Positions 8,714-17,397 of a stretch of DNA of 42,575 nucleotides are shown piece after piece. The stretch's first letter is position 1, and each line of letters opens with the position of its first letter. A program made the position numbers and the translations under genes. Below the pieces are notes generated by a model. It saw only the letters and a program-made list of their open reading frames with translations, was not told where the DNA came from and ran no database searches. The DNA comes from CAZCPB01 sp964540295 (lineage in GTDB: Bacteria; Planctomycetota; Phycisphaerae; Phycisphaerales; UBA1924): NCBI GenBank assembly GCA_964540295.1, contig CAZIMT010000007.1, positions 1 to 42,575 on the forward strand. Reading direction: 5' to 3'.

Positions 8714-9196
8714 ATGATGAACGCCGGACCCGAGACCTCGAACTTCAACAGCACACCGGCCGAGACCGGGAGCGCGGGCGTTGAGATCGCGCCGGGGCTG
8801 AGTGTTTCTTCGGCTGTGCTGCGCTTCAGTTTTTCGGGAAGTCGCGGGCCGGGCGGGCAGAATGTCAACAAGCGAGCCACCAAGGCCGAGCTGCGTGTGC
8901 TCGTCTCCGACCTCCCGCTCTCGGCCCCGGTAGCGATGCGGCTGACCGACCTCGCGGGTCGGCGCATTATCGATGGGGGCGAGCTGGTCATCACGGCCGA
9001 CGAGTCACGCTCGCAGGGGCAGAACAAGTCGGCGTGTTTGGATCGCTTGCGCGAGCTGTTGGTTCAGGCGAAGGTGAAGCCGAAGATTCGCCGCGCGACC
9101 AAGCCGTCGCGCGGTTCGAAGGAGCGGCGGCTGGTCGAGAAGAAATCACGAGGCGAGATCAAAGCACGGCGTTCCGGGCCTTCGCACAACGACTGA
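8714..9196 (+). CDS. arfB: Peptidyl-tRNA hydrolase ArfB-like (GGQ-domain ribosome rescue factor)
   Basis: Class-I release-factor-type catalytic domain without a codon-recognition domain. GSRGPGGQNVNK places the GGQ at residues 47-49, and the basic C-terminal tail (KPKIRRATKPSRGSKERRL onwards) fits the ArfB/YaeJ tail that enters the empty mRNA channel of stalled ribosomes. At 160 aa it has the length of that family. The first 25 residues are a variable extension. It diverges from the barrel protein and lies 13 bp upstream of tsaB, so both are probably co-transcribed translation-quality genes. Confidence 0.9.
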   Translation: MMNAGPETSNFNSTPAETGSAGVEIAPGLSVSSAVLRFSFSGSRGPGGQNVNKRATKAELRVLVSDLPLSAPVAMRLTDLAGRRIIDGGELVITADESRSQGQNKSACLDRLRELLVQAKVKPKIRRATKPSRGSKERRLVEKKSRGEIKARRSGPSHND

Positions 9197-9209
9197 CAGA
9201 GGGGGCCCG

Positions 9210-9950
9210 GTGCGACGAGTTCTGACGCTGGCGATCGAGGCCAGCAACCCCAGCGCGGTCGAGCCTGGTCAGAGCGTGGGGACGCCGGGCGTGGCGATCG
9301 GCGAGACCGTCGATGGCGTGCCGCGTGTGCTCGGGGTTGAGCTCATCGCGCTGGACCGGCGTCACGATGATGACCTCATACCCGCGATCGATCGGTTGAT
9401 GCGGCGGCTCTCCGTGAGACCACGCGAGTTTGGCCGGATCGCGGTGTCGGTCGGCCCGGGTGGGTTCACGGGGCTCCGGGTGTCGATCGCGTCAGCCAAG
9501 ATGATCGCCGAGGCAGTCGGGGCGCGGTGTGTCGCGGTGCCCAGTGCGCACGTGGTGGCGCGACACGCGGTTTCGGGTGTGGGAACTCTGAAGCTCGGCG
9601 GCCCGTTCGTGGTGGCGCTGGCGTCCAAGGGTGAGGACACGTTCGTGACACTATTTGACGCGGGCGGCGAGAAGATTTCACGAGGCGGGGTGATGGATGC
9701 TGCGCAGGTTTCGGCACTGGTCGGCGGCAGCGGGAGCGTGAGATTGTTCGTCGCGGATCGTTTTTTACCGGCCTCGATCAGGGCGATGTTGGCGGCGCAG
9801 AACGTGCCGGTTCTCGGGCCTCTGTTCGAGCCCGCGTGCTGCTTCGAGGCGTCGCTCGGGCTGCCCGAGATCGATCCGATCGACCTTCTGCCGTTGTACC
9901 CGCGTGAACCCGAGGCGGTGAGAAAATGGCGAGAATTGCACGGTCGCTGA
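9210..9950 (+). CDS. tsaB: tRNA t6A biosynthesis protein TsaB
   Basis: ASKH-fold partner of TsaD in threonylcarbamoyl-adenosine (t6A37) formation on tRNA. The protein begins with GTG (MRRVLTLAIEASNP), has the early nucleotide-binding-like strand followed by VAIGE, HDDDLIPAIDRL in place of the usual HS..L+P.I, and the diagnostic VSVGPGGFTGLRVSIASAK. Length (246 aa) suits the family. It probably shares an operon with arfB. A TsaC-like domain occurs elsewhere in this window (21518-22717); tsaD and tsaE are not here. Confidence 0.9.
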   Translation: MRRVLTLAIEASNPSAVEPGQSVGTPGVAIGETVDGVPRVLGVELIALDRRHDDDLIPAIDRLMRRLSVRPREFGRIAVSVGPGGFTGLRVSIASAKMIAEAVGARCVAVPSAHVVARHAVSGVGTLKLGGPFVVALASKGEDTFVTLFDAGGEKISRGGVMDAAQVSALVGGSGSVRLFVADRFLPASIRAMLAAQNVPVLGPLFEPACCFEASLGLPEIDPIDLLPLYPREPEAVRKWRELHGR

Positions 9951-10199
9951 GCGCGTGAGAACGATCTGCTCCGAGAACAAAGCGCCAGCGGCGTCAGGGC
10001 TTGCACAACCGTCACGCTCGGAAGGTCTTCGCCTCATGGGTGGAACCGTTGACCGGGCGATGCGTGAAGTTGGAGAAGCTGGGGGTCGATAGCGCCCGTA
10101 ACACGCGGGGGCTTTGGGCGAACGCCCCGGTTCGGCCACGGAAGGCCGATCGACCCTTGCGCAGCGCGGCCGGACCTCCACGGCCACGAGGGCCTGACG

Positions 10200-10847
10200 A
10201 TGACGACGGGAACAACTAGCAAGAACCCATGGGCCGACAAGCGGATCTTCACCACCGGCGAGGCGGCCGAGGTGTGCAAGGTGAGCCAGCAGACCATCAT
10301 CCGATGCTTTGACTCGGGCCGACTCTCGGGCTTCCGCGTCCCGGGCAGCAAGTTTCGCCGGATCCCGCGTGACGAGCTGATCCGTTTCATGCGGGCGAAC
10401 AGCATCCCGGTGGACACCATCGAGGACGGGCTCAAGCGGATTCTCGCGGTGGATGACGACCCGCAGATTCTTGAGATGTTGGTGGCGATCCTGAGCAAGG
10501 ACCCGCGCTTCGAGATCAAGACGGCCTCGAGCGGGTATGACGCGGGGCTGCTCACCGAGAGCTTCAGGCCGCATCTCATGCTGCTCGATTACAAGCTGCC
10601 CGATATCAACGGCAACCTGGTGTGCAACCGCGTGCGCTCGAACCCTTCGTACAAGGACATGAAGATCCTGATCATCAGCGGTGTGGTGTCGCAGGGCGAG
10701 ATCCAGCCGCTGATGGCCTCGGGCGCCAATGACTTCCTCAAGAAGCCGTTCAACATCGTCACGCTCATGCAGAAGATCGCGAGCCTGCTGGAGATCGAGG
10801 ACACGGGCGGCGCCAAGGCCGCGACGCGGACCTCCGCCGCCTCGTGA
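10200..10847 (+). CDS. Response regulator with N-terminal BldC/MerR-type HTH and C-terminal receiver domain
   Basis: The 215-aa protein has its domains in the reverse of the usual order. Residues about 14-68 form an excisionase/BldC-like winged HTH (FTTGEAAEVCKVSQQTIIR, then GSKFRRIPRDELIRFM). Residues about 79-200 form a receiver with the acidic pair in ILAVDDDPQIL, phospho-acceptor Asp130 in MLLDYKLPD, and the Lys switch in DFLKKPF. It should bind DNA under control of phosphorylation, but the target is unknown. GAGGG precedes the ATG. The kinase-domain gene starts 33 bp downstream, making that kinase a likely partner. Confidence 0.88.
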   Translation: MTTGTTSKNPWADKRIFTTGEAAEVCKVSQQTIIRCFDSGRLSGFRVPGSKFRRIPRDELIRFMRANSIPVDTIEDGLKRILAVDDDPQILEMLVAILSKDPRFEIKTASSGYDAGLLTESFRPHLMLLDYKLPDINGNLVCNRVRSNPSYKDMKILIISGVVSQGEIQPLMASGANDFLKKPFNIVTLMQKIASLLEIEDTGGAKAATRTSAAS

Positions 10848-10880
10848 TTTCGGGAGCGTGATTTCGCGAGGAGAGCCTTC

Positions 10881-13262
10881 ATGCAGCCTGCGTCGGACCC
10901 GGCCCGCGTGCGCCAGGTCGAGATGATCCTGGAACAGGTCGAGTCGCTGCCGACGCTCTCGCCGGTCGCGGCGCGGCTCCTGCGCGTCGCCAGCAGCGAG
11001 GACGCCGACCTCAGCGAGATTTCGAGGCTGATCGAATCCGATCCGCCGCTGTCGGCCCGCATGCTGGGCATGTGCCGCCGCTCGGACCGCGGGCTGGGCG
11101 ATCGCATCACGACGGTGAAACGCGCGGTGTCGATGCTGGGGCTGGACGCGGTTCGCGCCTGCGTGCTGAGCGTGAGCATCTACGACCTGATGAGCAACGC
11201 CAGTCGGCCGCACAACCAGGTTGACGAGCAGGTCGCGCACGATCTCTCCGCCCCGACGACGGTCTTCGAGCGTGTTGGTTTCTGGAAGCACTCGCTGGCG
11301 GTCGCGTGCGCGTGCCAGTGTTTGGCAGAAGAACTCTCGGGGTCGCGCGTCGCGCCAGAAGAAGCGTTCCTGGCCGGGCTGGTGCACGACCTTGGGAAGC
11401 TGGCGCTGGAACTGATTTTGCCCAAGTCCTACGCGCGAGTGCTGGCGCTGGCGGAGCGTCGGCAGTCGGACTCGGCCCCGATCGAGCGGGCGGTGCTCGG
11501 GCTCGATCATCACGCGGCGGGCAAGCGGATCGCCGAGCACTGGCGGCTGCCCGAATCGCTGCAGGAAGTCATGTGGTTCCACAGCCAGCCTTCCTCCTCG
11601 CTGCCCGAAACACCCAACCGGCAGCTGATCGCGCTGGTCTCGCTGGCCAAGTCGATCTGCCGGAACCTGCACCTAGGCTGGTCGGGCGACTTCGGCCCGA
11701 TCACCGACCCCTCGCCGCTGTGCACGAGCGTGGGGCTGGAGCCGGGCGTGGCGATGAGCCTGGCCGAGCCGCTGGCACGCCTGTATGCCGCCCGCTGCGA
11801 GATGCTGGGGCTCGATCAGGCCCCCGGCGCGGCAGTAATGCTCGACGCGGTGATGAGCGCCAACCGTCAACTCGCGCGGCTGACCAGCTCGCTGCAGTTG
11901 CGCTCCAAGCTCGCGCAAACTCAGTCGAAAGTTCTTGAGGCGATCCACGCCTTCCACGCTGGCGAGCTGCCGGGCCGGGGCCTGGTGGAGACGCTCGGGG
12001 CCGTCGCGGATTCCGCCGCCCACCTGCTGGGCCCGGGCTACTACGCGCTGCTCTTCCAGCACGGGCCGAGTTCGGCGGTGGGATCGTCGGAGGTCTCGAC
12101 CGCGTGGCAGTTCACGCAGTTCGCCTCGTCGTTCAGCGGCGGACCTTCGGGGCGCGTCGTGCGGTCGCGCTTGATCGAGCCGCCGCCCAGCCGCGAGATG
12201 GGCGGGCGCTCGCTCGCCGCCCTGTGCGACCCCGGGCAGATGAGCATGGCGGCCGTGGGAATCTTGCCCTGGCTTAGCGACGAGCTGATCGATGCGCCCG
12301 ACATGCGGCGTGTGAAGCTGCTGTCGCTGAGCGTTGTGCCGGGCTCGGGGCGTGGACGGTCGGCCTCGCCGGGCGCGGCGCTGTTGCACGACCGAGATTT
12401 ATCCGAGTTCATACCGGTGGACACGGTGCTGGGCCCGCTGGTGGCGACCTGGACCGCGGCGATCCACGCCGCCAGCGAGCACGAGGACGCGCGACGGCTC
12501 AGCCAGCGCTTGGCGGAGGTCGGGCGCTCGCTGGCGGAGGCGCAGAGTCGGCTGACGGAAACCGAATCGCTGGCGCGGCTAGGCGAGATGACGGCGGGCG
12601 CGGCGCACGAGATGAACAACCCGCTGGCGATCATCAGCGGGAGAAGCCAGCTGCTGGTCGCGCACCTAGACGCGTCGGCTGATCGCGATTCGGCGGTAGC
12701 GATCGCACGAGCGGCACAGGATCTTTCGGACTTGATCACGAGCCTGAACCTCATCGCGGACCCGCCGAAAGTGCGGGCGATGCCGATGGAACTCTCGGCC
12801 CTCGTGAAGGAAACGCTGCAGCTGGTGTCGTCGCGTCTGCGGCGTACGGCGCGGGTGGACGTTCAGATCGCGCCGAACCTGTCGCGCGCGAGCATTGACC
12901 GAGAACTCATCGGGCCTGCGCTGGCTGAACTGATCGTGAACGCGGCCGAAGCGGCGCCCGACGAGATTGTGACGCTCCGCGTTCAGTCCGACCCGTTGGA
13001 TGACCGACTGACTCTCCGCGTGGAAGATCGCGGGCCGGGGCTGAGCGCGAGGGTTCGTCAGCACGCCTTCGACCCGTTCTTCAGCGAAAAACCGGCGGGG
13101 CGTCAGCGTGGGCTGGGGCTCACGCGGGCGCGGCGTCTGGTGCAGGCCCACGGCGGGCAGATCGAGCTGGTGTCCATGGCGGGCGGACGCGGGACCAACG
13201 CGACCATCGAGCTCCCGACCTGGAGATGTGAGGCCTTGAGCGAGCGGCCCAAGGCGGCGTAG
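10881..13262 (+). CDS. HDOD-domain sensor histidine kinase
   Basis: A 793-aa soluble protein. Residues about 15-220 form an HDOD domain (LPTLSPVAARLLRV, then GLVHDLGKLALEL and LDHHAAGKRIAEHW), and its HD residues look intact. A central GAF-like segment (about 350-540) is flanked by short coiled coils. The kinase part has the H-box GAAHEMNNPLAI with phospho-acceptor His576, the N-box ELIVNAAEAAPDE (Asn687), VEDRGPGL and RGLGLTRARRLV of the ATPase domain. No membrane segment is visible. HDOD domains usually act as signalling scaffolds; fusion to a complete kinase is uncommon. GAGGAG precedes the ATG. It lies between two receiver-type proteins. Confidence 0.88.
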   Translation: MQPASDPARVRQVEMILEQVESLPTLSPVAARLLRVASSEDADLSEISRLIESDPPLSARMLGMCRRSDRGLGDRITTVKRAVSMLGLDAVRACVLSVSIYDLMSNASRPHNQVDEQVAHDLSAPTTVFERVGFWKHSLAVACACQCLAEELSGSRVAPEEAFLAGLVHDLGKLALELILPKSYARVLALAERRQSDSAPIERAVLGLDHHAAGKRIAEHWRLPESLQEVMWFHSQPSSSLPETPNRQLIALVSLAKSICRNLHLGWSGDFGPITDPSPLCTSVGLEPGVAMSLAEPLARLYAARCEMLGLDQAPGAAVMLDAVMSANRQLARLTSSLQLRSKLAQTQSKVLEAIHAFHAGELPGRGLVETLGAVADSAAHLLGPGYYALLFQHGPSSAVGSSEVSTAWQFTQFASSFSGGPSGRVVRSRLIEPPPSREMGGRSLAALCDPGQMSMAAVGILPWLSDELIDAPDMRRVKLLSLSVVPGSGRGRSASPGAALLHDRDLSEFIPVDTVLGPLVATWTAAIHAASEHEDARRLSQRLAEVGRSLAEAQSRLTETESLARLGEMTAGAAHEMNNPLAIISGRSQLLVAHLDASADRDSAVAIARAAQDLSDLITSLNLIADPPKVRAMPMELSALVKETLQLVSSRLRRTARVDVQIAPNLSRASIDRELIGPALAELIVNAAEAAPDEIVTLRVQSDPLDDRLTLRVEDRGPGLSARVRQHAFDPFFSEKPAGRQRGLGLTRARRLVQAHGGQIELVSMAGGRGTNATIELPTWRCEALSERPKAA

Positions 13263-13345
13263 AGATCGACAGCGACCAAGCGGGCCGCGAGCGTCAGCCG
13301 ACGGATCGGCCAGCGACTCGCGGGGACCATTAAGACGAAAGAGCC

Positions 13346-14515
13346 ATGGACCGGCGCGACATCAACCCATCTCATTCAAAGAACTCGCGCACCGCGAACA
13401 ACCGGCGCGGCGACGAGCCGACCGCGGCGATTTCCGACGCGCGAATTCTCGTCGTGACGGCGAGCCGCGTGCAGCGTGACCTGCTCGCGGCTCAGCTCTC
13501 GGGGCACGTCGGCGAGCTGGCGAGCGTCGAGGACGTCGAGTCCGCACGCCAGCGACTCGACGATGGCCGCTTCACGCTCGTGCTGATCTTCGTCGAGAAC
13601 GACTTTGAACCCGCACGTCGCCTTTGCGAAGGCCGCCCCGGTGTGCCGGTCATGGCGATCGGCGAGACGCCCTCGGTCGAGCACGCGATGCTGGCGTTGC
13701 GCAGCGGGGTCGTCGATATCGTTTCGGCCAAGGCTCGCGGCAGCGAGCTGCTCTTACGCGTCGCGGCGGCCTTGCGGCGCGGGCACGAAATCCGGGTCCG
13801 CGACGAGCGCATCCTGCGCCTGCGCCGGCTCGCCAAACGCCTCAACGAGGCCCGCGAACAGATCAGCCAGAGCGTCGGCGGGCTCTGCACCGACCTCACC
13901 AATGCCTATACCGATCTTTCCGGCAAGCTCACCATCGTCGGCGCCGCGTCGGAGTTCAACACCGTGATCCGGCAGGAGCTGGAGATCGAGGGCCTGCTCC
14001 GGGCCGTGCTGGAGTTCGTGCTCACCAAGAGCGGCCCAACCAACGCGGCGATCTTCCTTCCCGCGTCTTCTGGCGATTTCACCCTTGGCGCGTACGTGAA
14101 TTACGACGGGCCCAAGGACTCGGCCGAGGTTCTGCTCGACCATCTGGCGTCGGGGCTGGCGCCGAAATTCGAGCACAGCAAGGGCGTCGAGGTCATGGTC
14201 GGTAAAGGGCAGATCGCGGCCCGGGCAGGGCAGGTCGGCGACTGGGTCGGCGATGTCACCATGGTCACGTTCGCCTGTCACAACGCCGACGAGTGCCTGG
14301 CCGTGGTCACGCTCTTCCGCGATCGACGCAACTCGTTCCCCGAGACGCTGGTCCCGCTGCTGGAGGTCCTGAGCGATCTCTTTGCCAAACAGCTCGCGCG
14401 GGTGGTTCATGTGCATCACCGGCACCTCCCCGAGACCAAGTGGGGCAAGAGCTGGGAGCAGAGCGACACGCAAGACCCGGACGAGAATCTGCCAGATATT
14501 GACCTGGCGGCCTGA
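13346..14515 (+). CDS. Pseudo-receiver / GAF-domain protein
   Basis: The 389-aa protein begins with a receiver-like fold (about 33-145: ARILVVTASRVQRDLL, LVLIFVENDF, VPVMAIGETP) in which the acidic pair reads VTAS and the phospho-acceptor position reads FVEN, so phosphorylation is unlikely. A charged helical linker (about 145-195) leads to a GAF-like domain (about 205-365). There is no output domain. It probably works with the HTH-REC protein and kinase upstream (83-bp gap, same strand) as a ligand or protein-interaction module. A strong terminator follows at 14598-14628. Confidence 0.72.
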   Translation: MDRRDINPSHSKNSRTANNRRGDEPTAAISDARILVVTASRVQRDLLAAQLSGHVGELASVEDVESARQRLDDGRFTLVLIFVENDFEPARRLCEGRPGVPVMAIGETPSVEHAMLALRSGVVDIVSAKARGSELLLRVAAALRRGHEIRVRDERILRLRRLAKRLNEAREQISQSVGGLCTDLTNAYTDLSGKLTIVGAASEFNTVIRQELEIEGLLRAVLEFVLTKSGPTNAAIFLPASSGDFTLGAYVNYDGPKDSAEVLLDHLASGLAPKFEHSKGVEVMVGKGQIAARAGQVGDWVGDVTMVTFACHNADECLAVVTLFRDRRNSFPETLVPLLEVLSDLFAKQLARVVHVHHRHLPETKWGKSWEQSDTQDPDENLPDIDLAA

Positions 14516-14597
14516 GCGGCTGCGGCGTCCGGCTTTCAACCACCCAACTCCAAAGCTCAAAGCGCTCGGGTGACTGCGCGCGAAATTCGCAAATGAA

Positions 14598-14628
14598 AAA
14601 GGCTCGCCGTAGAACACGGCGAGCCTTT
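14598..14628. terminator. Bidirectional Rho-independent terminator
   Basis: AAAGGCTCGCCG pairs perfectly with CGGCGAGCCTTT around TAGAACA, with A-runs before and T-runs after, so it can serve the signalling genes (plus) and the PEP-CTERM gene (minus). Confidence 0.92.
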
Positions 14629-14659
14629 CTCAATTGAGCTTCAACAGATTGTTGTGCGA

Positions 14660-15310
14660 TCAGCGGCGACGACGGCTGATGACCAGCCCGCCCATGCCCA
14701 GGAGGGCGAGGGAAGCGGGGGCCGGGATAGGTTCCCAGTAGTAATTGATGGTGACGTCGCCGTTACCCTGGAAGATCGAGACGTTCTGAGTCGAGTCGGT
14801 GCTCCCGCCGACCGAGAAGCCGCCCGAACCAAAGATGTTCGCGTTGATCGTTCCCGGAGCGGTGAACGACGCGAGGCCCGACGTGGTATCCGTCGCGCCC
14901 GAGCCCGAATCGGCCAGTGAGCCGAAGTCATTGAAGTCCGGACCCGAGCCGGTGATCCCGTCGGTCGCCGCAACAGAAGCGCCAGCGGCCTGGTTCAGGG
15001 CGTTAAAGCCGTTGAGCGAGCCGAAAGCGACCGTGACGAAACCGGAGAGGTTGACCGTGAAAGCTGGCGCGGGCAGGGCCGAGTTGTTCTCGGCGGTGAT
15101 GTTGGCCGTCATCGTCGAGTTGGTGAGCATCTCGACCTTAGTCAGCACGCGCGTGCCGCCGAGCGTGTCGAACTTCGGGAACACCAGTGTGGCGTTGTTC
15201 GGCGAGAGCGGGAACGCCCAGTTCTGGGTGTAAGTCTCGACAGCAGCGCTAGCAGTGCCAGCGGCAGCCGCGAGCGCGGTGACAACCATCAACGAACGCA
15301 TGTTCAACAT
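14660..15310 (-). CDS. PEP-CTERM sorted exported protein
   Basis: The 216-aa protein has a signal peptide (cleavage near AGTASAAVE), a beta-rich middle of low complexity (many Asn, Thr, Ser, Gly), and a C-terminal sorting signal: PIPAPASLALLGMGG, a short hydrophobic helix, then ISRRRR. This is the PEP-CTERM pattern processed by exosortase and linked to surface or extracellular-matrix export; the motif here reads PAP instead of PEP. The middle resembles 'choice-of-anchor E' proteins (inference). GAGGAG lies 6 nt before the ATG. No exosortase is in the window. Confidence 0.85.
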   Translation of the reverse strand: MLNMRSLMVVTALAAAAGTASAAVETYTQNWAFPLSPNNATLVFPKFDTLGGTRVLTKVEMLTNSTMTANITAENNSALPAPAFTVNLSGFVTVAFGSLNGFNALNQAAGASVAATDGITGSGPDFNDFGSLADSGSGATDTTSGLASFTAPGTINANIFGSGGFSVGGSTDSTQNVSIFQGNGDVTINYYWEPIPAPASLALLGMGGLVISRRRR

Positions 15311-15434
15311 AAGTCTCTCCTCGAAAATGTCCGTCTGGTGTCAAGAGCCCGAGTCACACGAATCGGGTGGAAACCAACACCAAACAGAATAAATCCATAC
15401 CACTATAACCTGCTCAGAGCCTGACCGAACGTCA

Positions 15435-15463
15435 AGAGTACCAGATCCTGGGTTTTCTGTCAA
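15435..15463 (-). promoter_or_regulatory. Candidate promoter of the PEP-CTERM gene
   Basis: On the minus strand TTGACA (15458-15463) is followed after 17 bp by TACTCT (15435-15440), giving a leader of roughly 120 nt. The region holds four copies of TCTTGAC on the minus strand (GTCAAGA at 15340, 15431, 15459 and 15474). Confidence 0.45.
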
Positions 15464-15564
15464 GACGCGGATTGTCAAGAATTCGTTCGAATCGGTTCTG
15501 TTTTTGTATGGGTACCCTCGGTGAAACGCCTCAGGTTTTCGGTGCTGTCCATGACGAGCGGAAC

Positions 15565-15593
15565 TTGATAAACCGAACACTTTTTAGTATCTT
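15565..15593 (+). promoter_or_regulatory. Sigma-70-type promoter of the beta-helix gene
   Basis: TTGATA (15565-15570), a 17-bp spacer and TATCTT (15588-15593). Transcription would start near 15600, about 94 nt before the TTG at 15694. This argues against start codons further upstream in the same frame. Confidence 0.55.
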
Positions 15594-15655
15594 CTCGTTT
15601 CTTGGCAGATTCACGCGCGGATCGTTCACTCCGTTCACGGGCGCCACTGCGAGAT

Positions 15656-15686
15656 CTCGGGGCATCTTTCCCCCGAGTCGAGGGGG
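15656..15686 (+). promoter_or_regulatory. Possible Shine-Dalgarno-sequestering leader switch
   Basis: CTCGGGG (15656-15662) can pair with CCCCGAG (15671-15677). The same C-run (15670-15674) can instead pair with GGGGG at 15682-15686, which is the Shine-Dalgarno of the following gene. The two hairpins exclude each other, the layout expected of an on/off translational switch. This is an inference from pairing only. Confidence 0.35.
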
Positions 15687-15693
15687 TACCAGT

Positions 15694-17391
15694 TTGATTT
15701 TCGCCACTTTGTTTGTAGTGTGCTTTGCTTTCAAACCGTCCGCTCCGCCGCCCGTCTTCGTGGATTCCACTGCGGTACCCGGGGGTGATGGGCTTTCATG
15801 GTCCAGCGCGTACTCAGATCTTCAGGACGGCATTACATCAGCTCAGGCACGCTCGGCTTCAGAGATCTGGGTGAAGGCTGGGACATACCGGCCTGATCGC
15901 GGGACGAACGCCCGAACATTGTCGTTTGTGCTCCCAGCACAGGTCGCGTTGCTGGGTGGTTTCTCCGGCACCGAGATCTCTGTCTCGCAGCGCGACCCCG
16001 TTCAGAACATGACCGTGCTTTCGGGGAACATCGGGAGCATCACGAGTTCAGGCGACAACAGCTTCCATGTCGTACGGGCGGCCGGGGTTGACTCGACCTG
16101 CGTGCTGGACGGGTTTTATGTGACCGCTGGGAATGCTTCAGGAACCTCGACTCCTGACGACAGCGGTGCCTGCATGCTGATTGAGAACGCCGGTCCAACG
16201 GTTCGAAACTGCGTGTTTCAGAACGGTTCCGCGAAGTTCGGCGGTGGTGTCGCGATCAAGTCTGGCACCGGAACATTTGAGAACTGTGTGTTCAAGCAGT
16301 GTGCCGCCACCAACGACGGTGGGGGAGTCAATACAAACGGCTCAACGACGTTTATCTCCTGTACGTTCGACGCCAACAACGCGAATTTCGGCGGCGGGCT
16401 GACGGCCTGCTGCGGGACGACCCGGATCGTGGACTGCACGTTTTCAGGAAACTTTGCGAACTTCGGTGGCGGGATGTTCAACCCGATCGGGACGGCTCTC
16501 GTTGTGGGTTCGGACTTTGTGGGCAACACCGCGAGCAACGGGGGAGGCCTCTACACGACTTCTTCGAACATCTCGATCTTCAACTGCTTCTTCGGTGGGA
16601 ACACCGGCTCGCTGGGCGGGGGGATCTATGCTGGCAACCTCGCGCTTGTGGTCAACTGTATTCTGAGCAGGAATACGGCCCTGAGCCGCGGGGCGGGGCT
16701 GTACCTCTCGGGTTCCACTCGCGTGATCAACTCCACGGTGTACTCCAACTGGGCGCTGGGCCAGGGCGGCGGGGTCTATGCCATCTCGGGCCTGCCCGTT
16801 CTGGCCAACACCGTGCTGTGGAGTAACTCTGACGGCGGATCGACCGTCGAGAAGGAACAGCTTACGAGCGCCTTCAACGTGTTCAACGTTTCGTACTCCT
16901 GCGTGCAAGGGTGGACCGGCGCACTGGGCGGGGTGGGAAATGTTGTGACCCCGCCTCTCTTTGTGGATCCCGACGGGGTCGATGACCGGTTGGGAACGCC
17001 CGACGACAACTTCCAGCTCTTGCCGGGATCATCGTGCATCGATGCTGGAGATACCTCGTCTCTGCCCGCGGACATCGCGGACCTGGACGCGGACTTCGAT
17101 ACAAGCGAGATTTTGCCGTTCGATTTCCTGGGCCGGACCAGGCTGACCGACGACCTGACGACCGCGGACACGGGCTCCGGGGCGAGCCCGGTTGTTGATA
17201 TCGGCGCGGTGGAATACCGGTCGGCGTGCGTCTCGGACTTTGACGGGAACGGGTTTGTCAGCGGCGAGGATTTCGACGCCTACTTGTCCGCATTCTTGAG
17301 CGGCAGTTCGGCCGCGGACACGGACCGTGACGGGTTTGTCACGGGCGAGGACTTTGATCTGTTCGTCACGTATTTTTCGTCTGGGTGCTGA
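15694..17391 (+). CDS. Secreted right-handed beta-helix protein with GC-type dockerin-like C-terminus
   Basis: From a TTG at 15694 (AGGGGG 7 nt upstream, 565 aa) the protein opens with the hydrophobic signal IFATLFVVCFAF. The body consists of parallel beta-helix rungs with recurring GGG and NCVF/NCFF/SCTF motifs, as in polymorphic outer-membrane and choice-of-anchor Q proteins. The C-terminus has two Ca-binding-like repeats, DFDGNGFVSGEDFDAYLSAF and DTDRDGFVTGEDFDLFVTYF, and ends SSGC, matching the GC-type dockerin tail known from planctomycetes. It is probably surface-attached or secreted. The frame stays open upstream to 15472 but that part precedes the likely promoter. Its stop lies 6 bp from the converging DUF58 stop. 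Confidence 0.82.
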   Translation: MIFATLFVVCFAFKPSAPPPVFVDSTAVPGGDGLSWSSAYSDLQDGITSAQARSASEIWVKAGTYRPDRGTNARTLSFVLPAQVALLGGFSGTEISVSQRDPVQNMTVLSGNIGSITSSGDNSFHVVRAAGVDSTCVLDGFYVTAGNASGTSTPDDSGACMLIENAGPTVRNCVFQNGSAKFGGGVAIKSGTGTFENCVFKQCAATNDGGGVNTNGSTTFISCTFDANNANFGGGLTACCGTTRIVDCTFSGNFANFGGGMFNPIGTALVVGSDFVGNTASNGGGLYTTSSNISIFNCFFGGNTGSLGGGIYAGNLALVVNCILSRNTALSRGAGLYLSGSTRVINSTVYSNWALGQGGGVYAISGLPVLANTVLWSNSDGGSTVEKEQLTSAFNVFNVSYSCVQGWTGALGGVGNVVTPPLFVDPDGVDDRLGTPDDNFQLLPGSSCIDAGDTSSLPADIADLDADFDTSEILPFDFLGRTRLTDDLTTADTGSGASPVVDIGAVEYRSACVSDFDGNGFVSGEDFDAYLSAFLSGSSAADTDRDGFVTGEDFDLFVTYFSSGC

Positions 17392-17397
17392 GCTCGC

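Noticed and set aside
9765..11672. Very long open frame on the minus strand opposite tsaB, the HTH-REC gene and the HDOD kinase
   Set aside because: The plus strand carries three clear domain proteins with Shine-Dalgarno sites; the antisense frame is Arg/His/Gln-rich with no domain and is the expected mirror of GC-rich codon use.
15472..15693. Upstream part of the beta-helix reading frame as coding
   Set aside because: A good promoter lies inside it at 15565-15593 and the signal peptide begins only after 15694.
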